This document shows, piece by piece, positions 14,221-23,395 of a stretch of 64,000 bases of DNA. The notes below the pieces were generated by a model. It had not been told where the DNA came from. It did not search any database and worked only from the letters and a program-made list of their open reading frames with translations. Position 1 is the first letter of the stretch. Every line of letters begins with the position of its first letter. The stretch is from JANQOH01 sp965214495 (GTDB taxonomy: Bacteria > Pseudomonadota > Alphaproteobacteria > UBA7887), in the NCBI GenBank assembly GCA_965214495.1, contig OZ243958.1, positions 1,984,001-2,048,000 on the forward strand, given 5' to 3'. Position numbers and translations under genes: made by a program.

Positions 14221-15220
14221 GCCGGTCGCTGACCCCGGCTTCGGCGAACGTCGCCATGCCCCCATGCGCGGCGAGCGCCGCCTTGACGATCGACGCGGCG
14301 AGCGCGGCGCCCGAACCCTCGCCAAGGCGCAGACCGAGGTCGAGGAGGGGGTCCAGGCCGAGCCGCGCCAGCAGCCGCCGGTGCCCCGGTTCGGCGGAAC
14401 GGTGCCCCGCCAGGCAATGATCGAGCGCGCCGGGTGCGGCCATCCACAAGACGGCCGCGGCGGCGCAACAAATGTAACCGTCGAGCACGACCGGAACCCG
14501 CTTGAACCGGGCGCCGAGGATCGCGCCCGAGAGCGCCGCGATCTCCCGCCCGCCGAGGCGGCGCAACGCCTCGAGAGGATGATCGATACACGCGAGGTGG
14601 CGCGCGACCGCCCGCTTCACGACGGCGCGCTTGCGTGCGAGGCCGGCATCGTCGATCCCGGCGCCGCGGCCCACCCAATCGGCCTCGGCCCCGCCGAACA
14701 GCGCACGACACAGCGCCGCCGCCACGGTGCTGTTGCCGATACCCATTTCGCCGAGGCAGATCAGGTCGGCCTCGCAATCCACATGTTCGTATCCGGCCGC
14801 GAAGGCTCCGGCGCACTCGGTCTCGCTCATCGCCGCCGTTTCGGTGAAATCGGCGGTGGGCGAATCGAGCTCCAGCGGCACCACGGTCAGCGCCGCGCCC
14901 GCGGTATCGCAGAGGTGGTTGATCGCGGCCCCGCCGGCAGCGAAATTCGCCACCATCTGCGCCGTCACCTCCACCGGATAGGCCGAGACTCCGCGCCGGG
15001 CGACACCGTGGTTGCCGGCGAACACCAGAACCTGAATCCGGTCTGCGGCGGCCGGATGGCGGCCCTGCCACGCTGCGGCCCAGGCGGCGATGTCTTCGAG
15101 CCTGCCGAGCGCGCCCTCCGGTTTGGTCAGGCGCGCCTCACGCGCCGCCGCCGCCGCCGCCGCCGCAGTGTCCGGGCCGGGAAGAGCGGCGAGGCGAGCG
15201 CGGATGGTGCTAAAATTCAT
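14213..15220 (-). CDS. cobT: Nicotinate-nucleotide:dimethylbenzimidazole phosphoribosyltransferase
   Basis: Activates the lower-ligand base by forming alpha-ribazole 5'-phosphate from nicotinate mononucleotide and dimethylbenzimidazole. The 335-aa length fits the family. Motifs seen: LTKPEGALGRLEDIAAW near residue 35, VFAGNHGVARRGVSAYP, CLGEMGIGNSTVAAALCRAL, GRGAGIDDAGLARKR, and the conserved C-terminal GLRLGEGSGAALA region that carries the catalytic Glu. ATG 15220 has GGAG 8 nt upstream. It is transcribed opposite to cobP and cobS, so the pathway genes here form several short units. Confidence 0.95.
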   Translation of the reverse strand: MNFSTIRARLAALPGPDTAAAAAAAAREARLTKPEGALGRLEDIAAWAAAWQGRHPAAADRIQVLVFAGNHGVARRGVSAYPVEVTAQMVANFAAGGAAINHLCDTAGAALTVVPLELDSPTADFTETAAMSETECAGAFAAGYEHVDCEADLICLGEMGIGNSTVAAALCRALFGGAEADWVGRGAGIDDAGLARKRAVVKRAVARHLACIDHPLEALRRLGGREIAALSGAILGARFKRVPVVLDGYICCAAAAVLWMAAPGALDHCLAGHRSAEPGHRRLLARLGLDPLLDLGLRLGEGSGAALAASIVKAALAAHGGMATFAEAGVSDRPI

Positions 15221-15265
15221 GATGCGCTCCGAACCGCCAACCGCTGCCGACGACGACCGTAACCG

Positions 15266-16036
15266 ATGAACCGCGGGCGCGGAATGCCGGGGCGGATTCT
15301 CGCCGACCTGACGACCGCAGTCGGGTTTCTCACCCGCTTTCCGGCAGCGGCCGGCGGCAGTCCCGGTCGGTTGGCCTCGGCGGCGGGGTTCTTTCCGCTC
15401 GTCGGCGCCGCGGTCGGCGTGATCGGCGGGGCGGTGGCCGAGGCGGCGCTGTGGGTCGGGCTCGGACCGTGGCTCGCGGCGGTGTTCGCCGTCGCCGCCC
15501 AGCTCGCACTGACCGGCGCGCTGCACGAAGACGGACTCGCCGACGCTGCCGACGGGTTCGGGGGCGGCCGGGACCGCGCCGCCAAGCTCGCGATCATGCG
15601 CGACAGCGCCGCCGGCAGCTACGCCGTCCTCACCGTCGCGGTCGTTCTCGCCGCACGCGCGGGCGCCGTGGCGGCGCTGGCCCCGTCGGGATGGCTGATC
15701 GCGGCACTGGCCGCTTCGGGCGCGGCGTCGCGCGCGGCGATGGCCGTCGCCATGCGCTGGCTGCCGCCGGCGCGCGCCGATGGGCTGGCCGCACGCGCCG
15801 GCAAGCCGGGGCGCCCGACGCTGGCGGTCGCGCTGGCGCTGATGGCGGCGTGCGCCGCACCGCTGGGCGCGACCGGCGGCGGCGCGGTCGTCGCCGGCGC
15901 GGCGCTCGGTGCGGCATCGATAGGCTGGCTCGCGATGCGGCAGATCGGCGGCGCGACCGGCGACGTGTTCGGCGCCGCGCAAGCCGTCGCCGAGGTCGCC
16001 GGCCTGTGCGCGCTGGTGATCGCGACCGCGGCGTAA
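15266..16036 (+). CDS. cobS: Adenosylcobinamide-GDP ribazoletransferase (cobalamin synthase)
   Basis: Membrane enzyme joining AdoCbi-GDP and alpha-ribazole to give adenosylcobalamin, the last assembly step. The 256-aa product has about six hydrophobic segments. It carries the family signature ALHEDGLADAADGFGGG around residue 90, whose acidic cluster is needed for catalysis, and AIMRDSAAGSYAVLTVAVVL. It is divergent from cobT across 45 bp and ends 15 nt before the convergent NosR-like gene. With cobP and cobT it completes nucleotide-loop assembly in this locus. Confidence 0.94.
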   Translation: MNRGRGMPGRILADLTTAVGFLTRFPAAAGGSPGRLASAAGFFPLVGAAVGVIGGAVAEAALWVGLGPWLAAVFAVAAQLALTGALHEDGLADAADGFGGGRDRAAKLAIMRDSAAGSYAVLTVAVVLAARAGAVAALAPSGWLIAALAASGAASRAAMAVAMRWLPPARADGLAARAGKPGRPTLAVALALMAACAAPLGATGGGAVVAGAALGAASIGWLAMRQIGGATGDVFGAAQAVAEVAGLCALVIATAA

Positions 16037-16051
16037 CCTGCGCCGCCCGGG

Positions 16052-18145
16052 TCAGGCAGTGGCCCCGGCGGCAAGGGCGCGCTCGCGCCGGCGGCGTTCC
16101 GCCACTCGCGGCGGGCAAACGGTGTCGTCGCGGTACGCCACCTGGCAATCCAGGCAATAGAAGCACTCGTCCATATCGATCGTTCCGTCGGGTTCGATCG
16201 CCTGAATCGGACATTTGCGCGCGCAAAGCTGGCACGGCGAGCCGCATTCCGCGCGCCGGGGCAGAAACACCAGCGGTTTCAGCCGCAGCTTGCCGCCGAT
16301 CGCCATCGCCGCGCCCAGCGGGCACAGGAAGCGGCAGAAGAAGCGCTCTACGAACAGCCCTGCGGCCAGCAGCGTCAGGGCATAGACGACATACGGCCAG
16401 TCGCGCGCGAAGCGCAGCGAGATCGCGGTCTTGAACGGCTCGACCTCCGCCGCCATACCGGCAGCGGTCATGGAATGGAACGACAGCGCGACCAGCACCG
16501 CCAGCACCGCATATTTCACCGGGCGCAGCACCCGGTGCGCGCCAGGAGTCAACGCCACCGCCGGGATGCGAAGCATTCGCGCAAGCTTCGCCAGCAGTTC
16601 CTGCAAGGCGCCGAACGGGCACAGCCAACCGCAGAAGACCCCGCGGCCCCAGATCACGAAGGTGACTGCGACGAACAGGATCAGGACCGCGGTCAGCGGA
16701 TCGGACATGAACATGGCGAAGCTGAATTCACCGGCAACCGCCCGCAGCCAGGTCAGCACGTTGACCACCGTGATCTGCGCCCCCGCCATCCAGCCGAGCC
16801 AGACGAGCACGAACGCCAGAAAAGCCGGACGCAGCACCGCATAGAGCCGCGGCCGCCGGGTCAGGGGCCGCATGAACACCAGCACGCCCACGAGAGCGCC
16901 GAGCAGCAAGCCCAGGATGACGAGATTGGTTTCCTGCGCCCGCCACGCCGCGAGCCATGTCGGGCCGGGTTCCCCGGAACGAGCGCCACTGTCGGCCACG
17001 GGACGGGCGACGTATTCCTCCGCGAGTCGATAGTCGGCACCGAAAACGGCTTCCGTTCCCGCGGCATCGGTCGCCACGGCTTCGAGCCGCCACGGAGCCA
17101 GCGGATCGATCCCCTGATCGGCCGTTACCCAATACAGCCCGATTTGTTCGAAGACGGGCATCTCGTCGCCGCGCAGGAAATTGAGGTAGCGGTAACGGTC
17201 GCGGCTGAGCGCGAAACGCCGGTCGCCCTGCACGATGCGCACACGTTCGAGGCCGCCGCCGAGACGCAGGGCGGTCGGATCGAACCGCCAGGAACCGCGC
17301 GCCATCAGCACCACGAACAGGTCCTTGGGGTCGCGGCCACTGACGAACAGGTTGTATTTGGTCTTGCCCAGAATGCTGCGCCCGATGGTCGGCGGGGTGA
17401 CGGGCGCGAAATACAGATCGATCGGGTCGGCATCGGCAAGCCCCGCGGCGGCGAGATCGCTTTCGGTCGCTTGCAGGCGCGCGACCGAGCCGTCTTCGAC
17501 CAGCGACCGGAAGCTCGCCTTGCGGAAACCGACCAGATCCACCACCGGTCCGTCGGCCACGTTCAGGCCGCGCTGGCGCGCTACCAGCCGTGCCGCGTTC
17601 AGTATGGCCTCGTTGAACAGGACGGCGCTGATGGTAGCGGCGCTGATCGCGTCGATGGTTCCCTCTTCTTCGGTCTCCACCACCGTAACGCGGTGCGGCT
17701 CGCGTATATCGACGCCGGGATATTCGGCGACGAACGAAGGCACCCGATCGGCGAGCACGTAGAGGTCGATGATCGGTTCGTCGTGGTCGATGATCTCGAT
17801 GGCGCTGAGCGTGCCGTCGAGCCGGAGTCCCACGGCGATGAGGAACGGCGACGAGGCGAAACCGAGCGACATCGTGGCGTCGCGCGTGACGAACGCGTAG
17901 CCCGCCAGCGCCCCGTTCGTATATACGGCGGCGGATGGCGGGTCGCCGTTTAACGGCGCGACGTCCTGAACGCCGGGAAACAGTTTCTCCGCGAGTTCGA
18001 ACGTCAGCCACGGCGCCCCGAGGTCGCGGCCGCTCCATCGCGTCATGCGATCGGGCGTCTGCGGGTCGGCGGCAAGACCCGGCAGCGCAGTCACCGCGAG
18101 GCCCAGCGCCGCGGCGAGAAACGACAACCGGCGGAGGAACGTCAT
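16052..18145 (-). CDS. NosR/NirI-family membrane flavo-iron-sulfur protein (first copy)
   Basis: Product of 697 aa. An N-terminal signal (LSFLAAALGLAVTALPGLAA) leads into a periplasmic FMN-binding domain with TIDAISAATISAVLF; the Thr in this SAAT-type motif is the likely covalent FMN site. Five or six membrane helices follow from about residue 410. Two polyferredoxin-type CxxxCP motifs (FCGWLCPFGALQELL, FCRFLCPLGAAMAIG) and two C-terminal 4Fe-4S clusters (CGSPCQLCARKCPIQAI, CFYCLDC) complete it. NosR and NirI supply electrons or maturation for N2O or nitrite reductase. No nosZ, nirS or nosDFY lies in the window, so the partner is unknown. It is 13 nt downstream of a paralogue. Confidence 0.88.
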   Translation of the reverse strand: MTFLRRLSFLAAALGLAVTALPGLAADPQTPDRMTRWSGRDLGAPWLTFELAEKLFPGVQDVAPLNGDPPSAAVYTNGALAGYAFVTRDATMSLGFASSPFLIAVGLRLDGTLSAIEIIDHDEPIIDLYVLADRVPSFVAEYPGVDIREPHRVTVVETEEEGTIDAISAATISAVLFNEAILNAARLVARQRGLNVADGPVVDLVGFRKASFRSLVEDGSVARLQATESDLAAAGLADADPIDLYFAPVTPPTIGRSILGKTKYNLFVSGRDPKDLFVVLMARGSWRFDPTALRLGGGLERVRIVQGDRRFALSRDRYRYLNFLRGDEMPVFEQIGLYWVTADQGIDPLAPWRLEAVATDAAGTEAVFGADYRLAEEYVARPVADSGARSGEPGPTWLAAWRAQETNLVILGLLLGALVGVLVFMRPLTRRPRLYAVLRPAFLAFVLVWLGWMAGAQITVVNVLTWLRAVAGEFSFAMFMSDPLTAVLILFVAVTFVIWGRGVFCGWLCPFGALQELLAKLARMLRIPAVALTPGAHRVLRPVKYAVLAVLVALSFHSMTAAGMAAEVEPFKTAISLRFARDWPYVVYALTLLAAGLFVERFFCRFLCPLGAAMAIGGKLRLKPLVFLPRRAECGSPCQLCARKCPIQAIEPDGTIDMDECFYCLDCQVAYRDDTVCPPRVAERRRRERALAAGATA

Positions 18146-18158
18146 CGCCGGGTTCCGG

Positions 18159-20480
18159 TCATCTGTCGGGCGCCGCGGCGGGTTCGATGGCGTGCACCAG
18201 GTCGGGGATGCCGGCCGCCTCGCGCCGCTTGCGCCGCTTGACCAATGGCGGGCACCGATGGGCGTCGTGATAGACCACCTGGCAGTCGAGGCAATAGAAG
18301 CACTCGTTCATGTCGATGGCGCCGTCCCTACGGATCGCTCCCACTGGGCACACCTTCTCGCAGCGCGTGCACGGACTGCCGCATTCCGCGCGCCGCTTCA
18401 ACCAGTCGAACATGCGCAGCCGGCCGAGTATCGCGAGCCCTGCACCCAGGGGACAGAGGAAACGGCAGTAGAAGCGTTCGACGGTCAGACCGATGCCGAG
18501 CAGGAGCAGCGCCCAGGCGACCGCCGGCCAGGGCGCGTCGAACCGGAAGGTGATCGCGGTCTTGAACGGTTCGATCGACGAGGCGGCGTAGGCCATATCC
18601 ACGGCATAGAAGGTGAGCGCCACCAACCCGACGAAGATCAGATATTTCAGCGCGGTCAGGCGCTCGGCGACCGCCTTGGGGACCGCGACCTGCGGGATCC
18701 GCAGCCGCACGGCGAGCCGGTTGAGCAGCTCCTGGAGCGCGCCGAACGGGCACATCCAGCCGCAGAAAGCCGCGCGCCCCCACAACAGCGCCGAGATCGC
18801 GACGAAGACCGCGATCAGGAAGATCAGCGGCTCCATCAGGAAGAAGGCGAGATCGAACCCCACCTCCACCGACTGTATCCAGTTGATCACGTGCAGAACG
18901 CTGAACTGCGCGCCGACGACCCAGCCGAGCCAGCCCAGCGTCCAGGCGAGGAAGCCGACGCGGACCGACAGGTGCAGGCGGGGCCGCCGCACGATGACTT
19001 CCTGCAACGACAGGATGACGAGCAACGCCGCCAGCGTGCCCCCCAGAACGGCGACGGGGAGCCGCTGCGCCCGCCACTCCGCCCGCCAGTCCGGCCCGTC
19101 GGCCACGAACAGGCCGGAAACCTCGGTCTCTTCGACCGGTTGCGCCTCGCCGGCGGCGGGTGCGGAGGGCGGTCGCGTCGGCCGGGCGCCGGCGCCGAAC
19201 GCGGCGGCTTCGTTGCCGCTGCGCCGACGAAAGCCCGACCGTTCGGTCGTCGTAGATCCGGCGCGCAGGCGTGCTTCCGCCGCCGGCGACTCCGCCACCG
19301 TTATCGCCGCGCCGTCGATGAGGTAGCGTTCCGGCAAGGTGTAGTCGAGCGCGAACACCGTGGCGCCGCCGTCGCCGAACAGGGCGAGCTCCAGCCGCCA
19401 CGGCAGGGTCGCGTCGAAACCCTCCATTGCCGAGACGCGGAACATCCCCTGGGCCGCATTTCGCGGCCGGCCCTCGCCATCGAAGAAGACGATCGGTTCG
19501 AAGCGGTCCTCGGTCAGGCGAATGCTCGTTTCGCCCTGAACCAGTTGCAACACCGGAAAGGGGACCGGATCGCGGTCGGGCCGCGGCAGCACCGCGCGTG
19601 GGCCGGCGCTGGCGAGAAAGATCGCCGAGTCGCCGAGCGATCGTCCGACCGCGTATCGGCCGTGTCCGCGCCGGCCCAGCAGATGGACTCCGATCCCCGC
19701 CGGATCGACCAGCGCCGCCCACAGTTCGATCTCCACCGCGACGCCGTTTCCGGTTTTGGAGCCCAACGCGCGGGCGATCTCGCCGCGCGCGATCGTCCGG
19801 CGCGCCACCGAGCCGTCGGCCTCGAGTTCGGGCCACGTCATGTCGTCGTATCGTTCGAGGTCGAGGCGCGGCCCGCCGCCGGCGAGGTCGATCCCGTGTC
19901 CGCGCGCGACCAGCCGGGCGGAGCGCAAGACCGCATCGGCGAACAGCATCGACGAGGTCGTGACCCGCGAGACGCCGTCGATCTGCCGGTCGGCATTCGA
20001 CCGCGTGCCCGCGCGCACGGCGCCGTCGAACGTCACCGCGACGCCGCTGCGCACGTCGTGGCCGACGAACTGGTCAAGATAGTTCTGCAGGTCTTCGTCG
20101 TCCCGGCCGAGCGATGTGATCGGTTCGACGTGCCACATCAGTCCGACGCCGGTCAGCCGGCCCTGAAGGTCAAGGCCGGCGAGAATGTGGAACGGCTTTC
20201 GCGAATAGCCGACCGCCTCCACCACGTCCCACGTGTCCCAAGCGTAGCCCACCAGCTGGTCGCCGCGATAGAGCGGCATCGCCGGCGGTTGGCCCTCCGG
20301 CGGGCCGAAGCGGTCGGCCGACGGGTGGATGTGGGGCAGGCGGAATTCGAGAAGGTAGCGCTCGACCCACACGCCGCTCGGCCCCGGCCGGGGTTGCTTG
20401 CGCGCCACGGCGTCGGCGGCAGCCAGCAGCACTAGGATCGCGGCGCCAACGGCGAAGCCTCTGCGCCACCCGGCGCACAT
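18159..20480 (-). CDS. NosR/NirI-family membrane flavo-iron-sulfur protein (second copy)
   Basis: Product of 773 aa from ATG 20480 (a GTG lies one codon upstream). The architecture matches the neighbouring paralogue: signal segment (GAAILVLLAAADAVARKQPR), FMN-binding domain (DGVSRVTTSSMLFADAV), membrane helices, two CxxxCP motifs (FCGWMCPFGALQELL, YCRFLCPLGAGLAIL) and two C-terminal iron-sulfur sites (CGSPCTRCEKVCPVGAI, CFYCLDC). An Ala/Pro/Arg-rich insertion of about 60 residues (around GARPTRPPSAPAAGEAQP) precedes the membrane part and is absent from the other copy. The two genes are clearly an old duplication rather than a recent one. They form one transcription unit. Confidence 0.86.
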   Translation of the reverse strand: MCAGWRRGFAVGAAILVLLAAADAVARKQPRPGPSGVWVERYLLEFRLPHIHPSADRFGPPEGQPPAMPLYRGDQLVGYAWDTWDVVEAVGYSRKPFHILAGLDLQGRLTGVGLMWHVEPITSLGRDDEDLQNYLDQFVGHDVRSGVAVTFDGAVRAGTRSNADRQIDGVSRVTTSSMLFADAVLRSARLVARGHGIDLAGGGPRLDLERYDDMTWPELEADGSVARRTIARGEIARALGSKTGNGVAVEIELWAALVDPAGIGVHLLGRRGHGRYAVGRSLGDSAIFLASAGPRAVLPRPDRDPVPFPVLQLVQGETSIRLTEDRFEPIVFFDGEGRPRNAAQGMFRVSAMEGFDATLPWRLELALFGDGGATVFALDYTLPERYLIDGAAITVAESPAAEARLRAGSTTTERSGFRRRSGNEAAAFGAGARPTRPPSAPAAGEAQPVEETEVSGLFVADGPDWRAEWRAQRLPVAVLGGTLAALLVILSLQEVIVRRPRLHLSVRVGFLAWTLGWLGWVVGAQFSVLHVINWIQSVEVGFDLAFFLMEPLIFLIAVFVAISALLWGRAAFCGWMCPFGALQELLNRLAVRLRIPQVAVPKAVAERLTALKYLIFVGLVALTFYAVDMAYAASSIEPFKTAITFRFDAPWPAVAWALLLLGIGLTVERFYCRFLCPLGAGLAILGRLRMFDWLKRRAECGSPCTRCEKVCPVGAIRRDGAIDMNECFYCLDCQVVYHDAHRCPPLVKRRKRREAAGIPDLVHAIEPAAAPDR

Positions 20481-20535
20481 CACGGCCGCCGATCCCCCAT
20501 CGCCGGACCGTGCGAGCGGCGGACCGGTTGGCGGG

Positions 20536-21867
20536 TCAGACTTTCGCCAGCGCCTGATCCATGTCGGCGATGATATCGTCCAGAGTCTCGATCCCGACAG
20601 ACAGGCGCACCACGTCGGGGCCGGCGCCGGCCGCGATCTGCTGTTTTTCGCTCAACTGGCGGTGGGTGGTCGATGCCGGATGCAGGATCAGGCTGCGCGT
20701 ATCGCCGATGTTCGCCAAGTGCGAGAACATCTGTACCGCATCGACGAAGGCGAGACCCGCTTCGTAGCCGCCTTTCAGCCCGAAGGTGAAGACCGACCCG
20801 GCGCCTTTCGGCATGTATTTCCGGGCCAGATCGTAATAGGGGCTCGATTCGAGGCCGGAATAGGAAACCCAGCTCACTTTCGGGTGCGCTTCCAGCCATT
20901 CGGCGGCGCCGAGCGCGTTCTGGCAATGGCGCTCCATGCGCAGTGGCAGGGTCTCCACGCCTTGAAGCAGGTTCCAGGCCGCCGTCGGATTGAGAGTCGG
21001 GCCGTAGTCGCGCAGCGCCACCGCACGCACCTTCATCGTGAAACCGAAATCGCCGAAGGTCTCGGCGAAAATCAGCCCGTGATAGGCGGGATCGGACTGG
21101 CTCAAGCCCGGAAACTTGTCGTTCTGGCGCCAGTCGAACGTGCCGGCTTCGACGATGATGCCGCCCATCGTGTTGCCGTGGCCGCCGATGAACTTGGTGG
21201 TCGAGTGCACCACGATATCGGCGCCCCATTCGAACGGCCGGCACAGATAAGGCGAGGCGAGAGTGTTGTCGATGACGAGGGGGATGCCGTTCTCGTGCGC
21301 GATCGCGGCGACCGCCTCGATATCGATCACGATCCCGCCGGGGTTGGCGAGGCACTCGAGGAAGATGAACTTGACCTTGTCGGTCATGGCCCGGCGGAAG
21401 TTCTCCGGATCGGTCGGATCGACGAAATGGCACTTCCAACCGAGTTTGGGGAAGCTGACCCCGAACTGCGTCACCGAGCCGCCATAGAGATTGCGCGAGG
21501 AAATGAACTCGTCGCCCTGGCGCAACAGGGTTGCGGCAACCAGAAACTGCGCCGCGTGTCCGCTCGCCGCGGCGACCGCGCCGCGCCCGCCCTCGAGCGC
21601 CGCCACGCGCTCTTCGAACACCGCGACCGTCGGGTTGGTCATGCGCGAATAGACGAAGCCGAACGTCTGAAGGTTGAACAGCGACGCCGCGTGATCGGCA
21701 TCGTCGAACACGAACGACGTGGTCTGATAGATCGGGGTGGATCGTGCGCCGGTGTGCGGATCGGGCTGGGCGCCGGCGTGAACGGCGAGCGTCTCGATCC
21801 CGTAATCGCGGGGCGCCTCGATGCGATGCATGGCCGCCGCGGCGGCGCCGGTCGTCGATTTGTTCAT
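20536..21867 (-). CDS. metY: O-acetylhomoserine sulfhydrylase (PLP-dependent)
   Basis: Converts O-acetylhomoserine and sulfide to homocysteine in direct-sulfhydrylation methionine synthesis. The 443-aa length is that of MetY rather than the shorter MetB/MetZ. Cys/Met metabolism PLP-family motifs are present: TLAVHAGAQPDPHTGARSTP, YSRMTNPTVAVFEERVAALE, the PLP lysine in VVHSTTKFIGGHGNTMGG, and VRLSVGIETLDDIIADMDQA at the C-terminus. The upstream gene, 52 nt away on the same strand, is a CoA-binding-domain protein often paired with metY in alphaproteobacteria. Confidence 0.94.
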   Translation of the reverse strand: MNKSTTGAAAAAMHRIEAPRDYGIETLAVHAGAQPDPHTGARSTPIYQTTSFVFDDADHAASLFNLQTFGFVYSRMTNPTVAVFEERVAALEGGRGAVAAASGHAAQFLVAATLLRQGDEFISSRNLYGGSVTQFGVSFPKLGWKCHFVDPTDPENFRRAMTDKVKFIFLECLANPGGIVIDIEAVAAIAHENGIPLVIDNTLASPYLCRPFEWGADIVVHSTTKFIGGHGNTMGGIIVEAGTFDWRQNDKFPGLSQSDPAYHGLIFAETFGDFGFTMKVRAVALRDYGPTLNPTAAWNLLQGVETLPLRMERHCQNALGAAEWLEAHPKVSWVSYSGLESSPYYDLARKYMPKGAGSVFTFGLKGGYEAGLAFVDAVQMFSHLANIGDTRSLILHPASTTHRQLSEKQQIAAGAGPDVVRLSVGIETLDDIIADMDQALAKV

Positions 21868-21919
21868 GGTCGTCAGCCTCGTCTCTCGGGCCGCAGCCGC
21901 TCCGGCGCGGCGGGGTCGT

Positions 21920-22465
21920 TCAGCGCGGCGGGCGCAGGCTCTTCGCCGACACGATCCGCGAGTTGACGCCGCACCAGCCGAGTTCGCCCGACAGCCGGCC
22001 GAACTCGATCTTCGGGCACCGGTTCATCACCACTTCGAGGCCGGCCGCCTCAGCGCGTTCGGCCGCCCGGTCGTTGCGCACGGTGAGCTGCATCCACAAC
22101 ACCCCGATGCCCTTGGCGTCCTTGTTGGCGATCACTTCGTCGGTAATCGCCAGCGCCTCTTCCGACGAGCGGAAAATATCCACCATGTCGAGTTCATACG
22201 GCACGTCGGCGATCGCGCCATAAACCCTCTCACCGAGGATCTCGTCGCCGGCCCGCGCCGGGTTGACCGGAATCACGCGGTAGCCCTTGTTGGTGAGATA
22301 TTTCATCGCGTAGTAGCTCGGCCGCCGCCAGTGCGAGCTGGCGCCGACCATGGCGAAAGTGCGCACACTGCCCAGGATGCGGCGCAGTTTCTCGTCGGAA
22401 TAGCTGTCGTGGTGCGCCAGATGGATGGGCGCTCCGTTCGCCGCAGTCTCGGCCGTCGCGGTCAT
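21920..22465 (-). CDS. CoA-binding domain protein (YccU-like)
   Basis: 181-aa Rossmann-fold protein. ATG 22465 has a strong GGAGGA about 10 nt upstream. The motif TFAMVGASSHWRRPSYYAMK followed by GYRVIPVNPARAGDEILGE is characteristic of stand-alone CoA-binding proteins related to the succinyl-CoA synthetase alpha N-domain. DMVDIFRSSEEALAITDEV and GLEVVMNRCPKIEFGRL complete the family pattern. No catalytic domain is attached. The conserved link with metY suggests a role in sulfur or acyl-CoA metabolism, but the biochemical function is not established. Confidence 0.88.
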   Translation of the reverse strand: MTATAETAANGAPIHLAHHDSYSDEKLRRILGSVRTFAMVGASSHWRRPSYYAMKYLTNKGYRVIPVNPARAGDEILGERVYGAIADVPYELDMVDIFRSSEEALAITDEVIANKDAKGIGVLWMQLTVRNDRAAERAEAAGLEVVMNRCPKIEFGRLSGELGWCGVNSRIVSAKSLRPPR

Positions 22466-22612
22466 GTGGCGGTTTCCTCCGAAACGGGCTCCCCGGCGCC
22501 CGTCCGGGATGCGGCGGATTCTGGGGATCGCCGGTTTTCCTGTCAAGACGGGCGATTGCCGCGCGGCGGCGCTTGCTGTTGAATGGCGCGATCTCCGGGG
22601 GAGGAACCCACA

Positions 22613-23395
22613 ATGACGACCGCGACCGACCGCGCGGCGGCGCTCCTGCTGGCCGCGCGCCGCGAGAAGAAGGCGCTCGATTCCCTGCCGGAAGAGATGC
22701 GCCCCGCCGATACCGATGCCGCCTACTCCATCCAGGATGCGCATGTCGCCGGGCTGGACGGCGCCGTGGTCGGCTGGAAGGTCGGCGCCACGAACGCGGC
22801 CGCGCAAGCCATGCTGAATCATGCCGAACCGTTTTACGGCCGCCTTCTGGCGCCGGCGGTGCACGAGAGCCCTGCCGGGATCGAGGCCGCAGACTTGTTC
22901 GGGCGCGGCATCGAGGTGGAGTTCGCATTCCGCCTCGGGCGCGATCTGCCGGCGTCGGGGGCGCCTTACGATCGGGATGCGGTCGCCGGTGCGGTGGCGG
23001 CGGTTCATCCGGCGATCGAGATCGTCGATTCACGCTTCTCCGGCGGCCTGCGCGCCGGCGGCCTGGCGCTGATCGCCGACAACGGCGCGCAGGGCGCGTT
23101 CGTGCTCGGCGGCGGAGTCGAAGACTGGCGCGGCCTCGATCTCGCCACACTGCGCACGGAACTGTGGATGAATCACGAGAAGGTCAGCGAGGGCAGCGGT
23201 GCCAACGTGCTCGGCCATCCGCTCGCCGCCCTGGTCTGGCTCGCCAACGAACGCGCGGCGCGCGGCGGCGGCCTGGGCGCGGGCGAGATCGTCAGCACCG
23301 GCTCGACCTGCGCCGCTCTCGGCTTCGCCGAAGCCGGCGATACCGCCGAGGGGAGGTTCGCCGGACTCGGCAGCGTGTCGGTCTCCTTCCGATGA
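22613..23395 (+). CDS. 2-keto-4-pentenoate hydratase-family enzyme
   Basis: 260-aa member of the fumarylacetoacetase-fold hydratase/decarboxylase group (MhpD/DmpE/NahL type), which adds water to 2-hydroxy-2,4-dienoates in meta-cleavage pathways. GGGGAGGA precedes ATG 22613. Seen motifs: VVGWKVGATNAAAQAML, the acidic metal-binding GIEVEFAFRLGRDLP, IEIVDSRFSG, and GHPLAALVWLANERAARGGG. The downstream gene overlaps by ATGA, so it is the first gene of a three-gene operon with a cyclase and an HpcH/HpaI aldolase. The substrate is not determined; no ring-cleavage dioxygenase is nearby. Confidence 0.88.
   Translation: MTTATDRAAALLLAARREKKALDSLPEEMRPADTDAAYSIQDAHVAGLDGAVVGWKVGATNAAAQAMLNHAEPFYGRLLAPAVHESPAGIEAADLFGRGIEVEFAFRLGRDLPASGAPYDRDAVAGAVAAVHPAIEIVDSRFSGGLRAGGLALIADNGAQGAFVLGGGVEDWRGLDLATLRTELWMNHEKVSEGSGANVLGHPLAALVWLANERAARGGGLGAGEIVSTGSTCAALGFAEAGDTAEGRFAGLGSVSVSFR

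Noticed and set aside
18045..20435. 796-codon plus-strand frame opposite the second NosR-like gene
   Set aside because: Antisense shadow; the minus strand has intact FMN and iron-sulfur motifs.
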